Part shown: positions 37,531-47,338 of the stretch, piece by piece | Layout: each line of letters starts with the position of its first letter | Position numbering within the stretch: position 1 is the first letter of the stretch | Assembly: GCF_027924965.1 (NCBI RefSeq) | Contig: NZ_AP027056.1 | Coordinates: forward strand, 1,674,001-1,738,000 | DNA: 64,000 nucleotides | Direction of reading: 5' to 3' | Source of the DNA: Limnohabitans sp. TEGF004 | GTDB taxonomy: Bacteria > Pseudomonadota > Gammaproteobacteria > Burkholderiales > Burkholderiaceae_C | Position numbers and translations under genes: made by a program | Notes under the pieces: model-generated | Told to the model about the DNA's origin: nothing | The model's database searches: none | The model's input: only the letters and a program-made list of their open reading frames with translations

Positions 37531-37986
37531 TCAGTTCTTTTGAAACAAAGGGTGAATATTGCTGTGCTTGGCGTCAAACACTTCGGAGCCCACATCGATT
37601 TGCAAGGTGATGCCGATGTGGCGTTGTGCCATGACGGGGGCAAAAAATGCCTTGGCCACTTCGACCAAGGTTTGTCCAGCGCGCTGCTGTGTGGCTTCGC
37701 TTCGGCCTTTGCCCATGCGCACGTTGAGGTACACAAAGGCATAGTCGCCAGAGCCGCCGTGTGGGTTGCCTTCAAACTGCGCCGCCGCTTGCCCTGCTGC
37801 GCCACCATCGGCCACGGCATAGTGCGGCGCTGGATAGGCCAACACGCGTGTGCCACCTGTGGGGAACACTTGTTTGTCGGTTTCGTCTTTGACGGTCAAC
37901 ATGGCGTCAGCCATTTGACGGCACAAAGTCGTCATGTTCACTTCCGCATCGAGCTGGCCGGTGTAAAGAATCACAAGGTGTGGCAT
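37531..37986 (-). CDS. hpaF: 5-carboxymethyl-2-hydroxymuconate delta-isomerase
   Basis: A 151-residue isomerase of the tautomerase superfamily. The start at 37986 places Pro next to the initiator Met (MPHLVILYTG), the catalytic Pro1 after Met removal; a longer frame from 38034 would bury it. It is about 20 residues longer than the E. coli protein, with a Gly/Ala-rich insert near residues 65-85. It lies between hpaD and hpaH. Confidence 0.9.
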   Translation of the reverse strand: MPHLVILYTGQLDAEVNMTTLCRQMADAMLTVKDETDKQVFPTGGTRVLAYPAPHYAVADGGAAGQAAAQFEGNPHGGSGDYAFVYLNVRMGKGRSEATQQRAGQTLVEVAKAFFAPVMAQRHIGITLQIDVGSEVFDAKHSNIHPLFQKN

Positions 37987-38002
37987 GGCGTTCTCGCAAA
38001 CA

Positions 38003-38929
38003 TCACAAACGTGAACTGATGGCGGTGTAGCCATCCGCGCTGCTGGCCACGGCTTTGGGCACCTGAGCGCCGTCTTGCGGTGTCACATCAAAAATGGCAT
38101 TGAGCTGGCCTGTGCCACTCGCGCCGAAGTACGGCGTCACGATGTCCGCCTCACCGTCATAGGCCGTCCAACCAAGTGCACCCATCAACATGGCGGTGTC
38201 GTGCATGAAGCCTTCGCCGTGGCCTTTGCTGGCGTACTCGGGCAGCATTTCGCAAAAGGCTTTCCATTCGCGGTTGTGCCACATTTGCAGCACTTGCTTG
38301 TCGAGCTGCTCGAGGAACGGGCTCCAAATCTTGTGCGCAAATTCTGGCGCCAAACCGTTTTGCGCAAAACGGTGTGAGAGTGAACCGCTGGCCAAAAAAG
38401 CCACCTTGCCGTCGTAATGTTTTTCCACGGCTTCGCGCATGGCCCAGCCCAGACGAGCGCTGTCGTTTAGGTAATGCACCATGCACAACGCCGAGACCGA
38501 CACCACTTTGAAGTGCTGGTCTTCGTTCATGTAGCGCAGTGGCACCAGCGTGCCGTACTCGGGGTCGAGTGTGGTGTTGTCGTGCGCCAGTGTCTCCACG
38601 CCCTGCTCGTTGGCAACCTTGGCGAGCAGGTGGCCCAGCTCGGGGTTGCCTGGTGCCTCAAACGCCATGTGATTAATAAAGTGGGGCAATTCGTTGCTGG
38701 TGTAGTTGCCCTTGAAATGCGGCGCGCAGTTGATGTGGTAATTCGCATTGACCAGCCAATGCGTGTCAAACACCACCAAGGTGTCCACACCCATGTCGCG
38801 ACAGCGACGGCTGATTTCTTTGTGGCCATCAATGGCGCTTTGACGTGTGCCAAAGCGCGGACCTGGCTGCTCGCTCAAGTACATGCTGGGCACGTGTGTG
38901 ATTTTGGCGGCTAATGCGAGTTGGCCCAT
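38003..38929 (-). CDS. hpaD: 3,4-dihydroxyphenylacetate (homoprotocatechuate) 2,3-dioxygenase
   Basis: A 308-residue LigB-type (class III) extradiol dioxygenase. The start at 38929 gives MGQLALAAKITHVPSMYLSE, with the iron-binding His in KITHVPS. VVFDTHWL and the GSLSHRFA element supply further active-site His residues. It opens the ring of homoprotocatechuate beside the hydroxyls. The gene begins 3 bases after hpaE. The C-terminus is about 20 residues longer than in E. coli. Confidence 0.93.
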   Translation of the reverse strand: MGQLALAAKITHVPSMYLSEQPGPRFGTRQSAIDGHKEISRRCRDMGVDTLVVFDTHWLVNANYHINCAPHFKGNYTSNELPHFINHMAFEAPGNPELGHLLAKVANEQGVETLAHDNTTLDPEYGTLVPLRYMNEDQHFKVVSVSALCMVHYLNDSARLGWAMREAVEKHYDGKVAFLASGSLSHRFAQNGLAPEFAHKIWSPFLEQLDKQVLQMWHNREWKAFCEMLPEYASKGHGEGFMHDTAMLMGALGWTAYDGEADIVTPYFGASGTGQLNAIFDVTPQDGAQVPKAVASSADGYTAISSRL

Positions 38930-38931
38930 GA

Positions 38932-40389
38932 TCAAACTCCCCAGTGTGGAATGTGGTGGCTGCCCATCGACACGGCCACGTTTTTGGGTTCGCAAAACAC
39001 TTCGTAACTCCAAGTGCCACCTTCGCGACCTGTGCCGCTGGCCTTGGTGCCACCAAAAGGTTGGCGCAAATCACGCACGTTTTGGCTGTTCACAAAGCAC
39101 ATGCCTGCTTCGATGGCGGCGGCCACGCGGTGGGCTTTGCCAATGTTCTCGGTCCACACATAGCTGGACAAACCGTACTCAATGTCATTGGCTTGGCGGA
39201 TGGCATCGGCTTCGTCGGTGAACGGAATCAAACACGCCACGGGGCCAAAGATTTCTTCTTGCGCAATGCGCATGCGGTTGTCCACGTCGGCAAACACTGT
39301 GGGGCGAACGAAATTGCCTTTTTGCAAATGCGCGGGCAACTCGGGTGCATCCAAACCACCACACAAGATGGATGCGCCTTCTTTTGTGCCCAACTCGATG
39401 TAGCTGCGCACCTTGGCCAAATGGCCTTGGCTGATCATGGGGCCAATGATGGTTTTGTCATCCAAGGGATCACCCACCACGATGCGTTTGGCACGCTCGG
39501 CAAACTTGGCGGCGAAGTCGGCATAAATGCTCTTTTGCACCAAGATGCGGCTGCCCGCTGTGCAGCGCTCGCCGTTGTTGCTGAAGATCATGAAGATGGC
39601 GGCATCCAATGCGCGATCGAGATCGGCATCTTCAAAAATCACAAACGGTGATTTGCCGCCGAGTTCCATGCTGAACTTTTTGAGGCCCGCAGCTTGCACA
39701 ATGCGATTGCCCGTCACGGTAGAACCAGTGAAAGAAATGGCACGCACATCGCGATGCGCACACAGCGGCTCGCCAGCTTCTTTGCCGTAGCCATGAACCA
39801 CATTCAACACACCCGCAGGCACGCCGGCCTCAAGGGCCAACTCACCCAATCGGGCAGCGGTCAAAGGCGACAACTCGCTCATCTTCAACACAGCCGTGTT
39901 GCCAAATGCCAAACAAGGCGCCACTTTCCACGTGGATGTCATGAATGGCACGTTCCAAGGGGAAATCAAGGCGCACACGCCCACGGGGTGGAACAAGGTG
40001 TAGTTCAGATGCGTTGGCGTTGGGTAGGTGTGGCCATCCACACGCGTGCACATTTCAGCGAAGTAGTAAAAGTTATCGGCAGCGCGTGGCACCAACTGTT
40101 TGCCTGTTTGGCTGATGGTTTGGCCTGTGTCTTTGGTTTCGGCTTGTGCGATCTCGGGCACGTGCTTGGCAATCAAGTCACCCAGATTGCGCATGATTTT
40201 TGCGCGCTCAGTCGTGGGGCGTGCAGCCCACGCTGGAAATGCATCTTTGGCTGCTTGCACGGCAGCATTGACTTCCACGGAGGTGCCGCTGGCAACTTCA
40301 GCCAAGACCTCTTGTGTCGCTGGATTCACCGTCTCAAAGTACTGGTTGGCGCTGACGGCTTTGCCGTTGATCAAGTGTTCGATACGCAT
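38932..40389 (-). CDS. hpaE: 5-carboxymethyl-2-hydroxymuconate semialdehyde dehydrogenase
   Basis: A 485-residue aldehyde dehydrogenase. It shows SPWNVPFM, the coenzyme loop FTGSTVTGN, the base Glu in MELGGKSPF and the nucleophilic Cys in NNGERCTAGSR. An AGGAGAAG site precedes the start at 40389. It oxidises the semialdehyde made by HpaD. It lies between hpaG2 and hpaD, the usual hpa order. Confidence 0.95.
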   Translation of the reverse strand: MRIEHLINGKAVSANQYFETVNPATQEVLAEVASGTSVEVNAAVQAAKDAFPAWAARPTTERAKIMRNLGDLIAKHVPEIAQAETKDTGQTISQTGKQLVPRAADNFYYFAEMCTRVDGHTYPTPTHLNYTLFHPVGVCALISPWNVPFMTSTWKVAPCLAFGNTAVLKMSELSPLTAARLGELALEAGVPAGVLNVVHGYGKEAGEPLCAHRDVRAISFTGSTVTGNRIVQAAGLKKFSMELGGKSPFVIFEDADLDRALDAAIFMIFSNNGERCTAGSRILVQKSIYADFAAKFAERAKRIVVGDPLDDKTIIGPMISQGHLAKVRSYIELGTKEGASILCGGLDAPELPAHLQKGNFVRPTVFADVDNRMRIAQEEIFGPVACLIPFTDEADAIRQANDIEYGLSSYVWTENIGKAHRVAAAIEAGMCFVNSQNVRDLRQPFGGTKASGTGREGGTWSYEVFCEPKNVAVSMGSHHIPHWGV

Positions 40390-40412
40390 ATGCTTCTCCT
40401 ACATCCAAAAAA

Positions 40413-41180
40413 TTAACGACCAAACGTGGCATCCGCCACGATGGTGTTGACCAGCCGACCGATGCCGTCGATCTCGGTGACGACCTCATCGCCCACATTC
40501 ACATTGACCACACCATCCGGCGTGCCCGTCAAGATCACGTCCCCTGGGTTGAGCGTCATGAAGCCGCTCAAATATTCAATCAAGGTTGGAATATCCGAAA
40601 TCAAATCAGCGGTGTTGCCTTGTTGTGTGACCACCCCGTTGACCAACGTGCGCAGCGACAACGCGTGTGGATCAGCCACATCTGCGGCATCCACAAACCA
40701 AGGCCCCAACACCGTGCCGCCATCGCGGTTTTTCACGCGCAAGTTGGGACGGTAGTAGTTCTCTAAGTAATCCCGAATCGCATAGTCATTGGCCACGGTG
40801 TAGCCAGCGACGTATTGCATCGCGTCTGCACGCTTGACGTTTTTGGCCGTTTTACCAATGACGACGGCCAGCTCGCACTCGTAGTGCATAAAGGCAACGC
40901 CTTCAGGGCGACGGGTTTGCGCACGATGGCCAATCAAAGAGCTGCGACCTTTGAGAAACGCCAGCGGCTCATCTTTGGCGGTGACCGTCAACTCTTTGGA
41001 GAGTTCTTTCACATGGTCTGCATAGTTCAAGCCCAAAGCGATGATGGTGCCCACCTCAAAAGGCGGCAACCAAACCACCGCGTCTTCAGCGACCACGCGG
41101 CCATCGGCCAACTTCAAACCTGCAGGGTGCTCGTAGGCTTCATGAATGGCGCCACCATAAGCTACTTTTGCGCGATTCAT
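40413..41180 (-). CDS. hpaG2: homoprotocatechuate pathway decarboxylase/isomerase, HpaG2 (C-terminal half type)
   Basis: A 255-residue FAH-family protein with IIALGLNYADHVKEL, HYECELAVVIGKTAK (metal E-x-E), NDYAIRDYLENYYRPNLRVKNRDG and GDVILTGTPDGV. In E. coli HpaG is one bifunctional chain; here the two halves are separate genes, this being the C-terminal half. It decarboxylates and isomerises the muconate intermediate. It starts 4 bases inside the end of hpaG1 (ATGA). Confidence 0.92.
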   Translation of the reverse strand: MNRAKVAYGGAIHEAYEHPAGLKLADGRVVAEDAVVWLPPFEVGTIIALGLNYADHVKELSKELTVTAKDEPLAFLKGRSSLIGHRAQTRRPEGVAFMHYECELAVVIGKTAKNVKRADAMQYVAGYTVANDYAIRDYLENYYRPNLRVKNRDGGTVLGPWFVDAADVADPHALSLRTLVNGVVTQQGNTADLISDIPTLIEYLSGFMTLNPGDVILTGTPDGVVNVNVGDEVVTEIDGIGRLVNTIVADATFGR

Positions 41181-41842
41181 ACCAACTCCTCCGCGACCAA
41201 TGTATTTTCAATTTGACCCACGCCAGCGATGCTGACGGTCACGCGTTGCCCCGCATGTGCGAGGGGTGCATTGGCAGAGATGCCAATGCTGAGAATGTCA
41301 CCCGGATGTAAGGTCATGAACTCTGTGACGTCGACCAACAACTGAGCCACCGAGCGAATACGCCCCCCCGTGTCTGTGTGTTGCACCACCACGCCATCAA
41401 TCGCCACGGTCATGGTGAGCGCGTCAGGGTTGACCACCGCCGCACGCGGCACATAGGCACCCATGGGGCAAAAACCATCACGGCATTTGAAGCGCATGGA
41501 GGGGCGATAAAACGAGTCATGCGGCACGCTGATGTCGTTCAACACCACATAGCCAGCCACGTGGTTCAACGCATCCGCAACGCTGACCTTAGAAGCCACA
41601 CGGCCAATGACCAGCCCCAACGTTGCCCCCATTTGCAGCTCAGGCGCATCCGATGGCACCACCACCGCATCGCCACTTTGCGCCCACGTATTGCGCGGCT
41701 TGATATACAGAATCGGTGCTTTGGGTGGCGCCTTGTAAGGCGCCACATTCACCTGATCACCCAAAGCCGCCAAGGCTTCGCGATGGTTTAACAATGTGCC
41801 GTACACAGTGCTCCCGTGGGGCATTTGAAAAATATTCGACAT
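41177..41842 (-). CDS. hpaG1: homoprotocatechuate pathway isomerase/decarboxylase, HpaG1 (N-terminal half type)
   Basis: A 221-residue FAH-family protein from the ATG at 41842 (one at 41866 adds 8 residues; neither has a strong ribosome site). It contains YGTLLNHREAL, ILYIKPRNTW, ELQMGATLGLVIGR, LNDISVPHDSFYRPSMRFKCRDGFCPMGAY and LHPGDILSIG. It is the first gene of the hpa operon, facing hpaR across a 180-base gap. Confidence 0.91.
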   Translation of the reverse strand: MSNIFQMPHGSTVYGTLLNHREALAALGDQVNVAPYKAPPKAPILYIKPRNTWAQSGDAVVVPSDAPELQMGATLGLVIGRVASKVSVADALNHVAGYVVLNDISVPHDSFYRPSMRFKCRDGFCPMGAYVPRAAVVNPDALTMTVAIDGVVVQHTDTGGRIRSVAQLLVDVTEFMTLHPGDILSIGISANAPLAHAGQRVTVSIAGVGQIENTLVAEELV

Positions 41843-41896
41843 GGTCAATTCTTTGAGGTGATGCATTTTGCTAACATGTACGTAATTTAAACACTC

Positions 41897-41910
41897 ACTT
41901 GTTAGTAAGT
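41897..41910. promoter_or_regulatory. candidate HpaR operator
   Basis: ACTTGTTAGTAAGT is an imperfect palindrome (ACTT..TA..AAGT), a MarR-type pattern. In addition CTAACA at 41871-41876 and TGTTAG at 41900-41905 form an inverted repeat 23 bases apart. Both lie between hpaG1 and hpaR, close to the hpaG1 start, where a repressor would act. Confidence 0.5.
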
Positions 41911-42023
41911 CAATCCGACTTGGATGATTTTTTCACCGGTGTTATCCCTAGATTGCCTTCCGCCCAATCCTCAGGCTCGTCTTGAATTCGGTACAGTTCG
42001 CTCGGTCAACCTGATTTAAACCA

Positions 42024-42473
42024 ATGAAAAGCCCGCTTCGGCATAAGAATTTGCCCCACCTCCTCCTGCAATCAAGGGAAGCCTTGATGAGCCGTTTTCG
42101 CCCTGTGCTGAATCAGCACGGCGTAACCGAGCAGCAGTGGCGAATTCTGCGTGTACTGCTGGACGAAGATGGCTTGGAACCTCGTCAGTTGTGCGAGCGT
42201 TGCTTGATTTCCAGCCCCAGCATTGCCGGGGTTCTGATGCGCATGGAAGAAGCTGGGTTGATCAAACGTGAACGCATGGAACACGATCAGCGACGCGTCA
42301 AAGTAACCGTCACAGCAGCCACAAAAAAGTTGGGTAAAAGCATTGCCCCCATCATCGAGCGCGAATACCTAGAGCTTGAAAAGAAAGTGGGCGTCAAGCA
42401 ATTGCAGCAGGTGTATGACACGCTCGACACCTTGCTGCAAAACCTCGACAGCCACGAAGAAATCGGCGACTGA
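42024..42473 (+). CDS. hpaR: MarR-family repressor of the homoprotocatechuate operon
   Basis: A 149-residue MarR-type winged-helix protein. The recognition region is LCERCLISSPSIAGVLMRMEEAGLI and the wing REHDQRRVKV-like (MEHDQRRVKVTV). The sequence HGVTEQQWRILRVL is characteristic of HpaR. It diverges from hpaG1 and would release the operon when homoprotocatechuate or a 4-hydroxyphenylacetate derivative binds. Its stop is 3 bases from that of the convergent IclR gene. Confidence 0.92.
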   Translation: MKSPLRHKNLPHLLLQSREALMSRFRPVLNQHGVTEQQWRILRVLLDEDGLEPRQLCERCLISSPSIAGVLMRMEEAGLIKRERMEHDQRRVKVTVTAATKKLGKSIAPIIEREYLELEKKVGVKQLQQVYDTLDTLLQNLDSHEEIGD

Positions 42474-42476
42474 CGG

Positions 42477-43160
42477 TTAGCCCATCACCGCGCAAATGCG
42501 ATTCGCTGCCGCCGTGAGCGCCTTGGCCACCTTGGCCACGTTCACCTTGTGCGGTATGTAAAGCACCGCAATCGCAGCGGGCTGACCACTAGAGAGATGC
42601 AGGGGCACCGCAATGGACGCAATGCCGTGGATCACCTCGTTTTCACTCACCTCAAACGGTTGCGGTGGGAATATTTTTGGCTTTAACAGCGACTGAATCA
42701 CCTTGCCCGGCGCCCCCTGACCCACGGCATGTCGGCTACCTGGCTTCTTGCCCAAGGTTGTCTCTAAGTTTTTAGGTTCTGCACTGCTCAACGTCACGGC
42801 GAATTCACCGTCATAGGCCACCAAAAAAGCAGTCATCTCCAACGCCTCGGCAATGGCTGCGAGTTCAGGGGCTGCTGCCGAACGCAAGTCTTTGGCAACG
42901 CCACGCGCAAGGATGGCCAGCTTAGAACCGACGATGAGTCCACCCGACACATCGCGTTCGACAAAGCCACTCTGTTCCAACGTCTTGACAAGGCGGTAGC
43001 CCATGGAGCGGTGGATGTTCAACTGCTGCGACAGCGCCGCAACGCTGATGGGCTCAGGCACGCTGCCAATGATTTCTAGCGCAGTCAGACCTCGCGCCAA
43101 GGTCTGAGAGCCGCCATCTGCTTTGGACTCACGGGAATTCACGGTTTGTAGTTTTGTCAT
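42477..43160 (-). CDS. IclR-family regulator, divergent from the 3-hydroxybenzoate monooxygenase gene
   Basis: A 227-residue IclR-family protein from the ATG at 43160 (an ATG at 43172 adds four residues). The N-terminal winged helix (about 15-75) includes ISVAALSQQLNIHRSMGYRLVKTLEQSGFV; the effector domain carries GSRHAVGQGAPGKVI and a short C-terminus. It diverges from the mobA-like gene, so it most likely controls it with 3-hydroxybenzoate as effector; this is inferred from position. Confidence 0.85.
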   Translation of the reverse strand: MTKLQTVNSRESKADGGSQTLARGLTALEIIGSVPEPISVAALSQQLNIHRSMGYRLVKTLEQSGFVERDVSGGLIVGSKLAILARGVAKDLRSAAAPELAAIAEALEMTAFLVAYDGEFAVTLSSAEPKNLETTLGKKPGSRHAVGQGAPGKVIQSLLKPKIFPPQPFEVSENEVIHGIASIAVPLHLSSGQPAAIAVLYIPHKVNVAKVAKALTAAANRICAVMG

Positions 43161-43210
43161 CAGGTCACCCATTGAATGCTTGCGTTGAATGTCATGCCTC
43201 GGTTAGACTA

Positions 43211-43245
43211 TCTCTATATTTGACATTATGTTGCAATTATAGAGA
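43211..43245. promoter_or_regulatory. inverted repeat, candidate operator of the mobA-like gene
   Basis: TCTCTATA (43211-43218) and TATAGAGA (43238-43245) form a perfect 8-base inverted repeat with a 19-base spacer that holds TTGACA (43220-43225). It ends 15 bases before the monooxygenase ATG. The IclR regulator encoded divergently is the likely ligand. Confidence 0.55.
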
Positions 43246-43260
43246 CAAAGGAGACCACTC

Positions 43261-45156
43261 ATGCAATTCCACCATCGCGGTTACGTTTCAGAAAACCCCC
43301 GCATCAAACCGGCCGCCGGCCACGGCATCAACCGCCCAACAGAGATTCCTGATGAGATGGATGTGCTCATCGTTGGCACAGGCCCCGCCGCCGTGACCGT
43401 TGCGGCACAGCTCGCCCATTTCCCCAGCATCAACGTGCGCGCCATCGAGCGACGCGAAGGCCGTTTGACACAAGGACAAGCGGACGGCATTCAGGCCCGA
43501 TCAGTCGAAACCTTCCAAGCATTTGGCTTTGCCAATGCCATCGTGGATGAGGCCTACCGCAACGTCGAGATGTGTTTTTGGAAGCCCGATGAGAAGAACC
43601 CCGAAAACATTGTGCGAGTCTCGCGCGTGCCCGATGACGCCCATGGCGTGAGTGAGTTTCCACATATCTATGTGAACCAATCACGTGTCTTGGATTACTT
43701 CTTGGGTTATGCAGAACAAGCACCAGGCAAAGTCCTGCCCGATTACGGCGTTGAATTTGTTGACTTAGAAATTGACGAGAGCCATGACTACCCAGTGGCG
43801 GCTCGCATCAAATACATCGCAGGCCCACGCCAAGGCGAAGTGCGCACCGTGCGGGCCAAATATTTGGTTGGCGGCGATGGTGCACGCAGCAACGTGCGCA
43901 CCGCACTCGGACACAAACTAGAAGGCGATGCCTCACTACATGCCTGGGGCGTGATCGACGTGTTGTGCAACACGGACTTCCCAGACTTTCAGGTGAAGTG
44001 TTCTATTCAGTCACACAGCGCAGGCAACATCCTGTTGATCCCTCGTGAAGGTGGTTACCTCTCACGCTTGTACGTTGATCTCGGCAACCTCGATGAGAAC
44101 GATGCGGGTGAAATTCGCAAAACCAGTCTGGACGAAATCATCCGTCGCGCCAATGCCATCTTGCATCCCTACACCTTGGATGTGAAGAGCATTGCTTGGT
44201 GGTCGGTCTACGAAGTGGCACATCGCGTGACCACAGGCTTTGACAACGTCCCTGCGGATCGCATCGGTGAGCAGCATCCTCGTGCCTTCATCATGGGCGA
44301 TGCGTGTCACACACACTCGGCCAAAGCTGGCCAAGGCATGAACGTGTCAATTCAAGACGGCTGGAACCTGTCTTGGAAACTCGCGGCGGTGCTTGAAGGC
44401 CGTGCACCGGCATCACTGCTCGACACGTATTCGTCCGAGCGTCGCGTGATTGCACAAGACCTCATCAACTTCGACAAAGAGTGGTCCACACTCATGGCCC
44501 GCCCTGTCGAAGAATGGGATGACCCGCAAGACTTGGCGCGTTGGTACGAGAAAACAATTGAGTTCCCCATGGGGTTCATGACGCAGTACCCCAAGAACCA
44601 GATCGTTGCAGGCCTTGAACACCAAGATTTGGCAACAGGTTTCCCGATTGGTAAACGCTTCAAATCCACCGAGGTGATGCGACGCGCTGACAACCGTTGG
44701 CGCCACCTGGGCCACTTGCATGAGGCCGATGGCCGCTGGCGTGTGTATGTGTTTGCAGATGGCGCAGCACCGGCAAACTCAGGTACACCCACAGCCGACT
44801 TCGCACAATGGTGGCTGAACGACGCAGAGTCACCTCGCGTGAAGTACACACCGCACAACAGCGACACAGATGCCATTTTTGACACCAAGGTGGTCTACCA
44901 ACAAGACTACACCCAGGTGGAACCAAGCGATGTGCCTGCAGTCTTCAAGCCCATCAAAACACCGTTTGGTCTTGTCGATGTGAATCAGATCTTTGCATCA
45001 GGCCATGGGCGCGACATCTTCCGCGATCGCGAAATCCATCAGGACGGCGCCATCGTGATCGTGCGCCCAGATCAGTATGTGGCAGGTATCTTCCCGCTCA
45101 ATGCACGCCATGAACTGAAGACGTTTTTCGCGCAACACATGTTGCCAGCGAAGTAA
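43261..45156 (+). CDS. mobA: FAD-dependent aromatic monooxygenase, probable 3-hydroxybenzoate 4-monooxygenase
   Basis: A 631-residue flavoprotein hydroxylase. The dinucleotide motif is GTGPAA at 39-44 (third Gly replaced by Ala), followed by VGGDGARSNVR (DG motif) and FIMGDACHTHSAKAGQGMN (GD motif binding FAD). A thioredoxin-like C-terminal domain (about 440-630) marks the phenol hydroxylase/MobA branch. Length and sequence fit MobA, which makes protocatechuate from 3-hydroxybenzoate; a phenol 2-monooxygenase is the alternative. The convergent pobA also yields protocatechuate, which favours MobA. Confidence 0.82.
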   Translation: MQFHHRGYVSENPRIKPAAGHGINRPTEIPDEMDVLIVGTGPAAVTVAAQLAHFPSINVRAIERREGRLTQGQADGIQARSVETFQAFGFANAIVDEAYRNVEMCFWKPDEKNPENIVRVSRVPDDAHGVSEFPHIYVNQSRVLDYFLGYAEQAPGKVLPDYGVEFVDLEIDESHDYPVAARIKYIAGPRQGEVRTVRAKYLVGGDGARSNVRTALGHKLEGDASLHAWGVIDVLCNTDFPDFQVKCSIQSHSAGNILLIPREGGYLSRLYVDLGNLDENDAGEIRKTSLDEIIRRANAILHPYTLDVKSIAWWSVYEVAHRVTTGFDNVPADRIGEQHPRAFIMGDACHTHSAKAGQGMNVSIQDGWNLSWKLAAVLEGRAPASLLDTYSSERRVIAQDLINFDKEWSTLMARPVEEWDDPQDLARWYEKTIEFPMGFMTQYPKNQIVAGLEHQDLATGFPIGKRFKSTEVMRRADNRWRHLGHLHEADGRWRVYVFADGAAPANSGTPTADFAQWWLNDAESPRVKYTPHNSDTDAIFDTKVVYQQDYTQVEPSDVPAVFKPIKTPFGLVDVNQIFASGHGRDIFRDREIHQDGAIVIVRPDQYVAGIFPLNARHELKTFFAQHMLPAK

Positions 45157-45181
45157 GGTCACACAACAGTTCTTGAACTGA

Positions 45182-45214
45182 AAAAAGCCTGATGGTTGAC
45201 CCATCAGGCTTTTT
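45182..45214. terminator. bidirectional terminator between the two monooxygenase genes
   Basis: A 14-base perfect stem, AAAAAGCCTGATGG / CCATCAGGCTTTTT, with loop TTGAC. The A run on one arm and T run on the other serve both convergent genes. Confidence 0.93.
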
Positions 45215-45233
45215 CATTGGGGCTCTGCTGAGC

Positions 45234-46421
<1,188 letters not shown>

Positions 46422-46490
46422 TCAAATCCTTGTGTGTTTAGAAGTGCCGTGAGATTAAAGGCGTATTTGATTTAACGCAAAGTCCAACAG

Positions 46491-46520
46491 GCAATCATGC
46501 GCGGTGATTAGAATGATTGC
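46491..46520. promoter_or_regulatory. candidate PobR operator
   Basis: GCAATCAT (46491-46498) and ATGATTGC (46513-46520) form a perfect inverted repeat with a 14-base spacer. A further ATGAT..ATCAT repeat overlaps it at 46513-46528. Both lie in the pobA-pobR gap. Confidence 0.65.
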
Positions 46521-46555
46521 ACGATCATCGCGCAACCTACCCACAACGAAGCACC

Positions 46556-47338
46556 ATGAACAAAGCTGACTGGATTGAAGGCATGGCCCGTGGCATGGCC
46601 GTGTTAGAAAGTTTTGACACCGAGCGCCAACGCCTCAACGCGACGCTCACAGCACAACGCACCGGCCTGACCCGTGCAACCGCACGCAGGCATCTGCTCA
46701 CACTCACCCACTTGGGATATTTGGAAACCGATGGTCAGTATTACTGGTTGTCCGCCAAAGTGCTGGGGTTTGCGGGGAGTTATTTGTCAGGTGCTCGATT
46801 GCCGCGCGCGGTTCAGCCCACCTTGCATCAGCTGAGCTTGGCCACGCAACTGTCGTGCTCTGTCGCGGTGCTGCAAAACGATGCGGTGATCATCGTGGCA
46901 AGAGGTATTTGGCAAGGACCAGACTTGCCCATCAAGGCCAGTCATCACGTGCTGGCCTACGGCCTGCATGTGGGCACACGCTTGCCCGCGCATGCCACAT
47001 CAACGGGGCAAGTGCTGCTGGCCAACTTGACACCGCCAGAGATGAAAACATGGCTAGAGGCCAATCCATTGAGTCGCTTAACGGCACACACCGCCACACA
47101 GGTGAAAGACTTGAAACAAAAACTCAAGCGCATCGCCAAGCAAGATTACTGCTTGGCGACACAAGAGCATGAATTAGGGGTTGACGCTTTGGCTGTACCG
47201 CTGCGCAATCAGCGTGGCGACACGGTGGCTGCGCTGAACTTGGTGCGTTCAGGCGCAGCCCCCAACGCACCAGATTTAGCAACGCGCTGGCTGCCTTTGC
47301 TGCAACAAACTGCGCAAGCCCTCAGGCCGTTGATTTGA
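46556..47338 (+). CDS. pobR: IclR-family activator PobR-like
   Basis: A 260-residue IclR-family protein from the ATG at 46556 (an ATG-like start at 46517 lies in the operator region). WIEGMARGMAVLESFDTERQRLNATLTAQRTGLTRATARRHL-type sequence is close to the PobR/PcaR group (MARGLxVLExF). It diverges from pobA, the known arrangement of the 4-hydroxybenzoate-responsive activator. Its 3' end overlaps the convergent isomerase-like gene by 17 bases. Confidence 0.85.
   Translation: MNKADWIEGMARGMAVLESFDTERQRLNATLTAQRTGLTRATARRHLLTLTHLGYLETDGQYYWLSAKVLGFAGSYLSGARLPRAVQPTLHQLSLATQLSCSVAVLQNDAVIIVARGIWQGPDLPIKASHHVLAYGLHVGTRLPAHATSTGQVLLANLTPPEMKTWLEANPLSRLTAHTATQVKDLKQKLKRIAKQDYCLATQEHELGVDALAVPLRNQRGDTVAALNLVRSGAAPNAPDLATRWLPLLQQTAQALRPLI

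Noticed and set aside
43220..43243. TTGACA ... TATAGA as a sigma-70 promoter for the mobA-like gene
   Set aside because: The gap between the two hexamers is about 12 bases, too short for a normal sigma-70 promoter, so only the inverted repeat was reported.
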